Shown here: positions 11,578 through 29,829 of the stretch, piece by piece | How positions within the stretch are numbered: the stretch's first letter is position 1 | How the letters are laid out: each line of letters begins with the position of its first letter | NCBI GenBank assembly: GCA_038025085.1 | Contig: CM076142.1 | Coordinates: 657,501 to 721,500, forward strand | Direction: 5' to 3' | Length of the DNA stretch: 64,000 nucleotides | Origin: Tetragonia tetragonoides | Lineage: Eukaryota; Streptophyta; Magnoliopsida; Caryophyllales; Aizoaceae | Program-made: the position numbers and the translations under genes | Notes under the pieces: model-generated | What the model saw: the letters and a program-made list of their open reading frames with translations, nothing else | Database searches by the model: none | Told to the model about the DNA's origin: nothing

Positions 11578-14209
11578 TTCCTTAAAATATGTTAAGTAGC
11601 AGTTGAATGTCAAAGGCAAAGTGTTTAGTTTCGCCTTGCTTCCATAATTTGTTCATGCTATGTCAACTGAACTGCAAGTGTTATTTTTAAGATTGATGTA
11701 ATCTTAGATGTGATCATGTATATATCCGTGAGCATTGCTCTGTATTATGGATTTGGAAACTGTTAGGCAGTCAAAGCAATGTGCATATTACATACTACAT
11801 TGCATGGGAAAGCCATCATGTACTCGTGCATGTAAGGATGGTAGTGCTTACCATTTCTAATGCTCCAATTAATTCCAAAATTTGTTTAAAACATGTTCCC
11901 ATGTCTTGAGAAAGAGCCTAATTAGCTTTTCACAAAGCCTTAGCGTCTCCAAATATTTTAAACCCCCTTTAAACGCAAATCATGTGCTTACTTAACTATG
12001 TCTACATATGTATTATATTGACGAACTTCATAACAATTAGTCATAATTTAAAAAATCTCCACTGCGGCCAACTCAGTTTCTTTGTCGGCCGCCCATGAGA
12101 CTTACATATTAGGCTAAAACCTGCCTGGCTAGTGACTACGACAGAATTGCTAACCTACACTGGGAGGTAATTAAATTATATATACCAAACTCAATGTGGG
12201 CCTAATTCCCAGATTTCATAATCAAATACAGGGCAATCATGTCAGCTTGCTTTGAGAAGTAAGATTTACATACGTTTGAACTTTGAAACCAGACTTTCTC
12301 AACCTGTATAGAATCATAGTATATTACTTTTACAATAAAATTTTGATTGATATACCCTTTCTTCACTCTCCCTCCTATGAGAAACTTCTCCAACACTCTC
12401 CTCATGCATATTTTAACCTAGCTAGAAACTAATTTAATTCATCACAGCAATTCTTAGAGGAGACAACACAGTTACAAAAGTGAGTTCAACCTGCATCCCG
12501 ACTCCCCACAAACTTCTGTTTCCACTAACAGTAAAAACTCGTTGCATCTTCCTTTGTCATAGATACACTCAACAATTTGAATTGCATGCTTAGGTATATT
12601 CAAGATGTTTTGACTAACTTCAATCTTTTCTTTCACTTTGTAAAGTGGAATTCCATAACTAACTTCAGCAGTCTTCCTGGGATCTCCCCCCCCCCCCTCT
12701 TTTACGGAAGTTAAGAGTCGGGAGTTTCCACTCCACATGGAAGAGTGATGAAACTTTAGAAGTAACAGGAAAATTAAAACAGTTCAAGACGCGGCATGCC
12801 TCTTGTTAAAAGCTCCTTCTCCCAGGGATCAATCAAGAAAAGAACAAAAAGACTACCATTACTGTTGAGAACACAGAACCCAAAAAAAGAACAGAATATG
12901 GTTATGCACATGATTAAACAAATAACAGTATCAGGGGAGAGGGGAGAAAAAGGAAACGAAAGTAAGAAAGGCATAACTGACCGACAAAGTCATTGCTGCT
13001 CATATCGACACGGAGCCGCAACCTACACGACCCCTATGAAATGGGAGAAAGTATTACTTGTTAAAATCATCATTATCATTCATGTTACTCTAGAGTGTAC
13101 AAAATTATACTAATATTATCAAAGCACAAAATCATCAGCCGCAATATAATATTCTTTGCAATTACACTTCCAGGTGCCTACATCCCACTTGAAAAATAAA
13201 CAAACAAGGAAGTCCATAGGCACATGAGAAGCACTACTATGAGTTAGCAAAAAAGTTCAGAAACTTGTAGTCATAGTAGCAATTAATGGGACTGCACGTT
13301 TAATCATGATAATAAACTAACACCTTGCATGGGTCACCTAGGGATTCACATGCACACCTTTCGGCAAAGATTCACACTGTCAGTCTCCTTTTAACTTGTT
13401 TAGCTTGCTGCTGGTCAATTGGCAGGAAAGTTACAAGGATGCTCTCCTTGGAAGCTATATTACAACAGGATTATTTGAGTTCCCTCTTTCCATTTCCTGC
13501 AAAAACACATTTCAGATGTATCACGCCAATGATGGCTAATTGTTCTACTTCAGCTTTTCATATGGAGGACCAAATGGTTTTTTCTAAGAAAATAAAAAGC
13601 AAAAAAAAAAAGAGAAGGAAAAAATGAGGGAGGGAGCAGTTGTAAGTAGTAACCATACACTTCTAAGCATATGGCCTACAAAGTCCAGCTTGACAGGATC
13701 ATCCCAGTAGCTTTCAGCAAGAACATTCACAATCTATATAAAAAGGCTCCCAGGGGCATAGGTAGAGGGGAAGAAAAAAAGCAGCAGATAAGTAAATGGA
13801 ATATCCCTCCTAAAACCAGGAACTTTTCTTTCTCATTTCTTTATTCTACCACAATCCTTCACTAAGAATAAAGGCCTAGTAATCAGTAACTAGGCATGAG
13901 ATTTTCGCATACAAGTGGGTCACCATAAAAAGGCTATAACCTCAGAAACCAGTTCCTGAATCCTTCTTGGGCCATAGATGAGTCTCCATCATGTGACACC
14001 TTCCATCAAATGTGAAACTTTTGATGATTTTAAGATGTTACTGCTAAATTGCAAAGAAGCAGAACAATCAGTATTGAGTACCAAGCACCCATTACCCTCC
14101 AGATAAAACAATAAATTGGGAGTCTCAACTCCAAACATGCTTAGCAAAGAAGAATCCTTAGTACATGCACAGCTCAACATGATGTGGCTCTCCATCCCTT
14201 TTAGTAGAT
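11578..14209. other. Intergenic stretch between the CCT gene and RPP30, no gene seen
   Basis: AT-rich sequence without supported exons. Includes the 3' flank of the CCT gene and a C10 tract near 12688. ORFs here are short and show no family motifs. Confidence 0.5.
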
Positions 14210-14220
14210 CATGCATAACT

Positions 14221-14395
14221 ACCCCTGAGGGGTAGCTCAGCTGGTAAGACCTCTGAGAAGTATTCCAGAGGTCCCAGGTTCGAGTCCCCTCAGGGCCATT
14301 GGAGGTTTTCCTGACCGTTAACTTCAGGGCCCATGGGATTAGTCAAGCAAAGCTTGGAAACCCATGTTATCTAAAAATAATAATAATAAAAGTAG
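14221..14395 (+). mobile_element. tRNA-derived SINE, complete, with 11-bp target duplication
   Basis: The head resembles a tRNA gene, with an A-box-like 'tagctcagctggtaaga' and a B-box 'ggttcgagtcc'. A non-tRNA body follows, then a tail of (taa)n. The 11-mer catgcataact flanks both sides (14210-14220 and 14396-14406). This is a short interspersed element and not a functional tRNA: no full cloverleaf is seen and the tail and duplication mark a retroposon. Confidence 0.87.
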
Positions 14396-14639
14396 CATGC
14401 ATAACTAAGTCACCTCAGGTTCAAAACATATGGATGGTAGAGTTGGCTACCACCAAGTAGGCAGTCAACCATAAGCTATGAATAATTTTCACCACACACG
14501 AATACATAAAGTAACAAGAATTCAGAGTACAAAGAACAAATAACTATGATAAACAACAACAATGACAAGGGGGTACGATTAAAGACATACGGTGAAAGGT
14601 GCAAGGAACAACAAGAAAATGCGTACACACAAGGGGACC

Positions 14640-14822
14640 GAATCTTTTTTGTTAATATTATTTTGATAACATGAATGTCGGGGCTCTGCTAGTTTCACGG
14701 GGCCCTGAACTCAATAGCCAAGAAGACTTCCAGTGGCCCAGAGGGGGCTCAAACTACTGGCCTCGGGAATAGATTACAGATTTGTGACCAGATGAGCTAC
14801 CATAGGCGGACTGCATTGCCGC
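14640..14822 (-). mobile_element. Second SINE of the same family, opposite orientation, degraded
   Basis: Read on the minus strand it has 'ggtagctcatctggt' (A-box), 'agtttgagcccc' (decayed B-box), then 'ctgggccactggaag', 'ttcagggcccc' and 'catgttatcaaaataata', in the same order as the element at 14221. It lies about 240 bp from that copy in opposite orientation. Target duplication not resolved. Confidence 0.68.
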
Positions 14823-15418
14823 AACATGTTATTTTTATGAACTCTTTCATTTCTATTGAAATTATTCAGCACCAACATTTTCCTTTCTCCTCCTAAATGC
14901 CACATTTAAGTAGGCCCCCAACACTTCAAGGTTCACTTTTTTTTTGGAAGGTTTCAAGACAAACTTTGCTAAGAAAGGGTGTCAAAGGTTATACATATCA
15001 GGGAAGGCAACCATCATTGATAAGGAAAGGCCATAGACACTTATCAAAGACAAAAGTTTTCTGTTCTTTTTATTTGGGGTGGGCCGGTGGGGGTTGGGGG
15101 GGGGGGGGGGGGAGAGGATGGGAGAAGGGGCAGAAAAAGTACTTAGCAAATCTGGTTCCACAAAATGGATGACACTTTTTATAACAATAACCAGCGATAT
15201 CAGCTCCCTCCTACATAAGATAAGAAAAACTGCATTCAAATTCGAAGTGGCAAAATAGCATTTCGAGACTCAAACTCCAGTTTGGCAAAATCAAAGGTAC
15301 ATATTTACAAGACATGACATATAAGTTATAACTGCTAGCAACAAATCAATCACAAATTGTACGAAACGGGCTCATATGTTGTACAGCATCTGCATTCTGC
15401 AAAAACATACCCATGTAC
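14823..15418. other. 3' flank of RPP30, no gene seen
   Basis: Contains a G-rich run near 15095-15112 and otherwise unremarkable AT-rich DNA. The RPP30 3' untranslated region probably lies here. Confidence 0.5.
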
Positions 15419-18400
15419 TCAACTCTTCTTGGTCCTGCACATGGATGTTCTACCACTCCTCTTAAAGTGAACTTGTAACAACCGCTTAAAGGGAAACCTA
15501 AGAACTTGGCCAGATGCCAATCGCTTAACCTTGTGATTGCCTACATTCAACAAAACAACACTCATCAGCTTATAGATCATTACAAAAAGTTATGGGAAGC
15601 ATCTCTCAACATGGGACCAAGCATAAGTAGTCTCTATCAACACTTAATGAACTTATATGTGTCAATTCTTCTTCCTCCACATACTAACAAACTTCATATG
15701 CAGGCATTTACAGTCATATAAGATTGAAGAAATATGTAGACATGATAGATATTTGTTGGTGTCGACTGCCAATAATCAAATCTGATTTCAAATAGAAAAT
15801 ATAACGTAATGCAGTTGAAGAGCAAACATATATTACACAAGGGAACATCAGAATATAACATCAAATCACCTGATTTATTTTCATTTAGAGATTGATACTC
15901 GGCCTTATCAGACTGTTCTATTTGACTTCTGGCTTCCATCATCATGTCCTCTGAGAATATAGGTTTTGGAACTAAAGGATCATCACCGTTATTTCTCTCA
16001 GGGAAGAAATCGTCTTGCATCATGGCATCAGCAGGTACAGATTCTTCAAAATTGGTTCTACCTTTAGCCTGACCATCTTCTCTCTGCTCCTGCTCTTTGG
16101 CCAACTCCTCCACTATTTGAACAGCAAGTACAGAATCTTCAGATTTGGTTCTAACCTTAGCCTGAATGTCTTCTCTCTGCTCCTTCTCTTTGGCCAACTC
16201 CCCCAACAGTTGAATGTCTCCTTGTAATGAACCAACACTACCATTCCCCTCAACATCGAGGTCCATCTTTATATTGGCATTTATAGTTGAGTTGGTATTA
16301 AGTACAGAACCTTCGTTCAGATGCAAGACATTTTCACTTAAGGATACACGAGGAAGCGACAAATTTGACTGATCACCCAGTTGCATATCAGTCAAAACCC
16401 AAGCATCTGTCTTGCTTAATGCACCTGAATCTGGCTGCCTAAAATCAGCTTCCTCAACAGGGTAATGAAGTTCCTCAGATCTGATTGAGTCTTCTTCTCT
16501 CGAATAGGCAGTGCATCCAACATCTCTAGAAGTATTTTCCCTAATACTACTACCAAGCAACATATCTTCTGAATGAGTAACAACACAATTGTGCAGCTCT
16601 GCTTCATGTGATACACCCAGAGAGATTTTTGTCTCCAAAGCATCTGATTTCTGCAACCGCAAACAGGTTGTAGAAGACATTCCAAGTCCCTCTAGAACAG
16701 GAAAAGCATTTGGAGAATCTTGAAGTATCCCCTGCTGAGGTTTTTCACCAACATTTCCCTGCTGATCCAATAGACTACTGTAACACAATGTAGGCTCTTT
16801 CTGCAGCTTCTCAGTCTCTGTCGATCCCTCAAAATCTTTGGAAGCAGACACAAAATCCATAAAACTATCAGATCCATGCGATTTACCCTCAATCCTTGCA
16901 CCTATGTCTTTAACTTCTAAACCATGTGATGGCACGCTGTTGACAATAGAAGCAAAATCAATGGCTTTAACATTTTGGGAGACTTTGCCAGACTTGGCAA
17001 AGGACCTTGCCATATCATCTAAAAGCAAATCACCTTCACTGCTAGATATGGGATCCCAATTGAGGTAGTCAACTATCCAAGGTTGTTTGGGGTCAGTTTG
17101 TGTGCCAGCTGGCATGACCTCAACTCTGATTGCCTCCTTGTGAAAATGCTTTTTCCTTAAAGCTTTGGCTAAAAGTATTCTGCAAGAAAAGCCCAACCAA
17201 ACAGAAGGATTGAAGGATTTCAGAAGTTGGAAAAGAGTACATTGAACCAATAAGAAGTTAAAAACCCACTCCTAACACTAAGAGCAGGATGGGGGGTAGC
17301 TGGCGTTTCCGACTGGAAGCATACCTGCAATTTTTTGATATAGCTGCCTTTGCACGCTCGTCTGAAAGCCCAAGCAAAGATGACAAATTCGCTACATCAT
17401 TTGGACCTCTCAGCTCAAGAACAGAATGAGCAGCGCTAGAGACAATCAGACTCTTCCCTCGTGTCCATTCCACTAATAACTGTGGTCAAGATATTGAACA
17501 TGTCAGCTGACAGATAAGTATCAATGTCCTAAGAAACTGGCACCACCTAATATATCCCAACCTCCACCTCTATCAAACAAAAATAAGAATAAGAAAAGAG
17601 AAGATCAAACCCCCAAAGATAATCTGCTAAAGTCTCAATTCCAAAAACAATTTCATCTCCTGACATAGATGGTCCGCAACGAAGGTGATATATATCTCCC
17701 CTAGACCTCCAAAAAAGGAAAATTACGCTAAAAACAACTTAAAGAATCTTAATAACATTTGAATTTCTCCAGCAAGTCAGAGAGTGTTAATTCTTGAATT
17801 CGACCTCCAACACAGTGCATAGAAGATTAGCAGCATTGGCAAAAGTAAGAGAGTGACACCATTAGAAATTACTCAATTAGAGATAGAACAAAGAACTAAC
17901 AGGCCAGTAGATACTATACATGCTTAGCTGACATCTTGTTTAAACTCCAAAAGTAAGAATAATTCATGTTTATCACCATGATAAGTAAAGAGTAAATCAG
18001 GTAAAATTTCAACAAAACAGCCAAAAAAAAACAAAGAAAGAATGTAAAGTCTGCACCTTGGCACTGGAAATAAATTGCCTTCTCACTTGAGCATCACCCA
18101 TAAGGCTCGAATAAGTTATCTCAAAGTATACCCCTCTCTGCACATTCAAACTCATTTTCAATATAAATCTAATAAAAATAGAAACACAAATAAAATGCCA
18201 AAAACAAGACATTAAGAGAGAGAGAGAGAGAGAGAGGCAATACCGCAATAGCAGCTTTAACCATAGGGTGCTTCAATCGAAATGGCAACTTCTCACCAAA
18301 ATCAATAGAAATCAAATCAACCTACAAAAAATCAAACCAAAATCTGATTAATCCTTTCAATTTCGTTTCTTTCATTAACTTAAAACAATTTACTTCAAAC

Positions 18401-18850
18401 CCTAGGAAAAAAAAAAACCTGAGAAGTTTGGCAAGCCTGATCAAACGAATTCTGATTCAAAGGCCTAACAGCAACCAAATCATAAGTCTTTAAAACCGGA
18501 TTACCCGAATTTAGGGCTGAAGCCTGTGCTGACGTCTCCACAATCACAGTCAACCTCGAATACTGTCGAAACGGCGACGTTTCGGAGACTCCAAGTAAAC
18601 GACGGTGGAACGCAACGGTTGAGGAGAGAGAAAGCGACACATTGAGAAGAGAAGAGAGAGGAAATCTAGGGATTGTGCAACGGTCGCATTCAGACATTGC
18701 TCCTTTGATTATACGATTAAATGCGATTCCTGAATATCCAAGCTCCATTGCTTTGACGATTTGTTTTAGGCGAATTTGTTTTTGTAATGATATTTTTGGG
18801 ATTGTTTTTTCGCCTTCAATGTATGGGATATTTAGGTCGAAGAATTCCAT
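15419..18850 (-). CDS. RPP30: RNase P/MRP protein subunit RPP30, 725 aa, six exons
   Basis: Exons in gene order: 18419-18850, 18244-18321, 18057-18137, 17325-17479, 15870-17179 and 15419-15540 (2178 nt, in frame, 725 aa). The first about 250 residues carry the RNase P p30 domain, a TIM-barrel-like fold: FDLNIPYIEG near the start, then YDLVAVRPLN, DLISIDFGEK and GVYFEITYSS. The family binds RNase P and MRP RNA and serves tRNA 5' maturation and rRNA processing in nucleus and nucleolus. Exon 5 encodes a long Ser/Glu-rich plant-specific tail with an in-frame repeat, and the last exon a basic end (FPFKRLL, then KRSGRTS). The Arabidopsis protein, from memory 581 aa and called GAF1, is shorter. The start is the first ATG before the conserved FDLNIP. 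Confidence 0.92.
16009..16200 (-). repeat. 93-bp in-frame tandem repeat inside RPP30 exon 5
   Basis: 'ttctctctgctcc' starts at 16078 and again at 16171, with similar sequence on both sides. On the protein this gives two copies of a 31-residue unit starting ELAKE.EQRED and containing QAK.RT. The period of 93 bp keeps frame. Confidence 0.8.
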
Positions 18851-19330
18851 TTTTTTCTCTTTTTTCTTTTTTCTCTCGCTTGAATCTTCGAGTTTAGAGA
18901 GAGAGAAAATATTAATGGCGGTATGTTTGTAAGAAACTGTTCAGGGGGTTAAGGTAGGGTTTAAGGATGAAGAAGAACTGAAGAAAAATGAAAAGGAATT
19001 TGGGTGATCTTATTTTCGGGCTTTTGGGTCGGGCTTGAATTTTACGCGGTACGAAAGAGTCCAACACACACCGCCGACATTAACTATTTGTTGGGCTGAA
19101 GCCCGAAGATAAAGAAATAAACTGGTCCACAACAATCTATGGGTCAGCCCAAAATTAGCATCGATATACTTTATTCTTTTCTTTAGTGAAGTAAGTCAAT
19201 GTTGACTTTTTTGAGTTTTTAGGGCATCTCCAAGTGCTACAAATCTTCATTAAATATAAAATCGAATTAATAGAGACCTCTATTTTATCACAAAAACTCG
19301 TATGAAACGGCCTCAAGGTGATGCAATACA
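18851..19330. other. RPP30 promoter region, no gene seen
   Basis: Directly upstream of the RPP30 start on the minus strand. A CT/GA-rich leader-like stretch lies near 18857-18905. No other feature is supported. Confidence 0.5.
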
Positions 19331-19334
19331 CGTA

Positions 19335-19862
19335 TCAATAAGGATGGTGGTCTAGTGGTTACAAGCTTACTCTCAAGTGGTTTGGTAACCCAAGGTCATG
19401 GGTTCGAATCCCCGTTGCCCCCATGCTTTGTGTCTGCTGGCTTCTATGAACTATACTAGCCCTTGTTGGTGCTACGTTGACGAGGTCAGTGCTTGCGTTG
19501 GTTGTTCAGCTAGTCTGATATGTTCGCTATTGAACAACAAAGAGGCATTTGCCTCAATGGTTATCCTCTCACCTTCCAACTTGGAGGTCCCAAGACTCCC
19601 ATATATTCATGTGGTTGATGAATATATGGGGACTGTCATCAACAGTTGGGCCTTGGCCCAGCTGGCATGGGTGGGGTGGGGTGGGAGTGGGTTGTCATTT
19701 GTACACTCAGCTCTGGGCCAGGCTGGGTGGAGGCCCGATCTTACCATCATAAAAAAAAATATAAAAAAAATATTCGCTATTGAACACGAGAGTCCGAACC
19801 TAACGTAGCAGGGGGTGTCACAATCGTCATTCACTTGCACCCTCTTTTTGCCAAGAAAAAAA
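19335..19862 (+). mobile_element. SINE (outer copy) split by another SINE
   Basis: Head with A-box-like 'ggtggtctagtggttacaag' and B-box 'gggttcgaatcccc'. The body continues with 'gaactatactag', 'ttggtgctacgttga' and 'ttcgctattgaac', is interrupted at 19537, and resumes at 19773 with 'ttcgctattgaacacgagag' to end near 'ccctctttttgcc' and an A-rich tract. The copy at 39857-40126 contains the same body uninterrupted, which shows the split directly. Confidence 0.85.
19537..19772 (+). mobile_element. SINE nested inside another SINE, 14-bp target duplication
   Basis: This 236-bp insert lies between two identical 14-mers, ttcgctattgaaca (19523-19536 and 19773-19786); only one copy of that 14-mer exists in the uninterrupted element at 39857. 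The insert begins 'acaaagaggcatttgcctcaatggtta' (tRNA A-box-like), has a decayed B-box near 'ggaggtcccaagactcc', and ends in an A-rich tail. It belongs to a different SINE family from its host. Confidence 0.82.
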
Positions 19863-20525
19863 AAACGTAATCATCTCTCGGCCAATCATAATTTCATATC
19901 TCAATCAGGATTTCTTTAGAGAAATTGAAAGGACGAACTTTGTCCAACCAGATAAAAATATTACAATTTGATCTCAGTCTCTAAAGTCCGTCGCTTCTAG
20001 CCGGCCAAAGAAGCCGGCTGGCCTGCAAAATACATTCTATGCAATGCACTTGAGATTAGAAGCAAGTAATTAAGTACGAAAACAGGTTAACATTGTATTA
20101 ATGTTGAGCCACCCAAAAACGTGACCCTTTCCTCCCATCAATAAACTACTAGGTTGTTGAAAGGATCATTTTTGTACATAAAAGGGTCATAATAGCCATT
20201 AGGCTGATAGTCGCAGGCCAATTGTGACAGATTCTTGTTTGTCCCTTCTTTTTGGTTTCCTATTACAAACATTCCCATCAAAACTGTAAGGCCAGACAAT
20301 CAGAGCTAGGGAGTCAGAAAGAAGGGTACTTATCCGATTATCCGATTCCGAGGCAAGAACACCTACTGATATAAATCAATACAGTTACCCATATTTGCTG
20401 GTGCACTGGCGCATACGAAAAATATGACATTACTCTTACAGGAAGTGCTCTCATAATTTGTTTCAGAATTCTGATTTTCCTGTCATTTATTCTGCAGCCA
20501 AGTAGAGGTGATTGGGGCTGTACAA
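19863..20525. other. Upstream region of the unrecognised gene
   Basis: No supported gene. A good splice-acceptor-like sequence (tttattctgcag) ends at about 20497, and the frame stays open from there to the ATG at 20526, so an upstream leader or coding exon is possible. Confidence 0.4.
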
Positions 20526-21649
20526 ATGAGGAGCAGCAGCAAGACAGTAGATGAAGGAAAGTCGAGAGATCAGCAGACAGCTTTAATCTCGTCTGTAAGG
20601 GAGATTCGTCGTGTGGCTGAGGCAAACCAGCTCAGGTTACAGCACTTGGAATTGGCTGTTGCCAATTTAACAAGCATTTGCACTGCACTAAAAGGCTCGT
20701 GTAGAAAGGTGCAAGCCGAAGTGATTGACATGAAACCTCCATTTTCAAGGTCAACTTCTCCCAGCTTCAAAATGCAGGATGACATGCTCGGAGCTCAGAT
20801 CCAGCAATTAGTTGAGCAAGCTGCTGCGTTAGGCATTCTAAAAGAAGCCAAGACAATCCCTATCAACCTTTCAGGTAAGTAGTTACTAGCAGAAATGGAA
20901 TCAGAATATGATTCTGCATTTTTATTGTTGAATCATATCGCTAATGAATAATGAATGATATGTACATTGCTTGAAACTTATCTTTGTCGGATAATTACAT
21001 TGCCATCTTAAAAGTATCGAAAGTTGTGTTCATGTCATTTGGATTTGACATTGCCAAGCAATCGAGGCAAAGGTATTGAATACCCCATCTTGTGTTAATA
21101 TCAGGGAACACGAAGGCAAATCCAAAGGCACTCACCAGACCAACCCAAAAGAACGTGCAAGCAACAAACCACCTGAAAAGATCTACAAAATCACTTGTTC
21201 AAACCATGGAATCTACCACTCAGAAGAAAATGTCTATGAAAGTGGCCAGAGTCAAAAACACAGGAGCAACTCAACCAAAAGCACCTCCAGAAGAGGCAGT
21301 CAATAACAGCAAGACAACTACTGCTGCTGAAGTTTCTCTGAAATCGACTGTCAGGAAGACAAAAACTACAATATCGAAAGTCTATGTTGACTCAGCCCCT
21401 AACAAAAGCAACGAGACAATGGAAAGAAATGTTTCGGTCAATTCATCAGCCAAGAATATGGAAACACTGAAAGGCAAAGGATTGACAAAACTAAGAATCG
21501 GTTCAATTAAAGGAGTCCATTCTCCTATTGCAGCGAATTCCCGTTCTCTGACTACAACCATCTCGCTGGCTGCATCTCCAGTGGCTTCTAAATCTGATGT
21601 CAAGCCTCGCCGGAAATGGAGCACCTCAAAGGAAATAACTTTCAAGTAG
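20526..21649 (+). CDS. Unrecognised basic Lys/Ser/Thr-rich protein, 297 aa, two exons
   Basis: Exons 20526-20874 and 21105-21649 join in phase 1 (894 nt, 297 aa); the intron begins gtaagt and ends tatcag. I do not recognise the family. Residues 1 to about 115 look helical and possibly coiled-coil (SSVREIRRVAEANQLRLQHL, later IQQLVEQAAALGILKEAK). The second exon is low-complexity, basic and rich in Lys, Ser and Thr, ending PRRKWSTSKEITFK; this composition is seen in nuclear or microtubule-binding proteins but proves nothing. No signal peptide or membrane segment. The start is the first ATG in the open frame; an upstream exon may extend it. It could also be a remnant of a longer gene. Confidence 0.55.
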
Positions 21650-22415
21650 TAGAGTGTGCTTGACAGGAAAATATGCCAACGATAGAACTGTGTAATCTGT
21701 TGTATAGCAGGCTGCATATAGCTGATAAACTGAAGCTATGCACTTTATGTTCCCTTGGAAATAGGAAACTGCAGTTCAATAAGTAGCAAACTGAAGCAAA
21801 TCTGCAATGCGATTTACCAACTCTGCAGAATTAAACATTTACTTTAAAACACAAGCGATTAAGCGAAATTAAAAGTTGTATCCAGACAATTTTTGTTTTG
21901 ATGAATGTGGATCCTCGACAATTAAGAAAGGATCCTACAAACTGCCACACAACTACCATAGCTCAAGCAATCCAAAGGGAAACATCAACCACCAGTTAGC
22001 TTGTGCAGTAAATATCAAACGATGATACAGCAGGAAAGAAAAAATTCAGACAGAAACACGAAAAGTCATAAATGGGGATAAATGATGATAATGTACTAAT
22101 GAATTTGCATTGCTTGTTTGACTCAATACAGCTTACTTTTAACGGCCTAATAAAAAACAACCACCCATAACAGAGATGTTAGGTTGAGCCAAGATGAAAT
22201 GCAACAGTTTCTTTTTCTCAGCAAGTTCTTCTATGAATACTTTTACATCTGTCATCTACTCAGTCATTAGAATTGTAGGATTCTAAACCAATATTGGTCA
22301 ATGTGCCAAAGCAGCAAAGCACTCAAGGGCCAACAATATTCAAGTTCCACTCCACGCCTTGAAGCTTCCAAGTGAGCAAAACGTGCATATCCTGGTGATA
22401 GGAATCTTCCTTTCC
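21650..22415. other. Convergent 3' ends, no gene seen
   Basis: The + gene ending at 21649 and the - Ca2+-ATPase gene ending at 22416 point toward each other here. Only their 3' untranslated regions are expected. Confidence 0.5.
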
Positions 22416-29302
<6,887 letters not shown>

Positions 29303-29387
29303 TGAATTCGACTCGATAACTATGAAAAATCACAAATTTTCCACAGATACCGAAGATCGAAGATGATGATGATCGCGATATAACCCC

Positions 29388-29599
29388 CTGAAATCAGTCA
29401 AAATCAAGCAATTAATTACAAGATCTAACCTTTCTTCATCAGTCACTTCAAAAAAAACCAACAAAATCATAAACCCTAGAAATCGACACAGAATATCAAA
29501 AATAAAAAACAGTCAAAACAAAAATCACAATCTTAAATCTATCAACATGAAATCTGAGAAAACTAAGTAAATCAATCACATTGTAGAGAAAAAAATTAC
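29388..29599 (-). other. Likely 5'-leader intron of the Ca2+-ATPase gene
   Basis: On the minus strand a donor (CTG|gtaatt) at 29599 and an acceptor (ttcag|GGGG) at 29388 frame a 212-bp intron ending about 85 bp before the start codon. The presumed upstream leader (29600-29710) is GA-rich. Inferred from splice motifs. Confidence 0.5.
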
Positions 29600-29829
29600 C
29601 AGAATCGTGGAGAAATTTTGATATAGGTAAGGTTTTGATTGATCGGAAAATAGTGGAGTGTTGTGAGCTCTTTCTGTTTCTCTCTCTCTCTCTAACTCTT
29701 ATCTTTTTTGTGAGAGTGACTTTCTCTCTCCTCTTTTCCACAATCAATAGGAGATCCGCTCGTTATAAAAACATCCCGGTACTCGAGACCGCTTCTTCCG
29801 TCCCTACCCTTCTTTCTCTCTCTTAATAT

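Noticed and set aside
12430..13900. Several ORFs between the CCT gene and RPP30
   Set aside because: No recognisable protein content, no conserved splice sites, and low-complexity Lys-rich ends from A-runs.
14221..14310. Possible tRNA gene
   Set aside because: Pol III boxes are present, but the stem pairing is poor and the unit continues into a (taa)n tail flanked by target duplications, so it is a SINE.
15694..15869. C-terminal continuation of the RPP30 exon 5 frame
   Set aside because: A clear donor stands at 15870, and splicing to 15540 restores a conserved-looking basic C-terminus.
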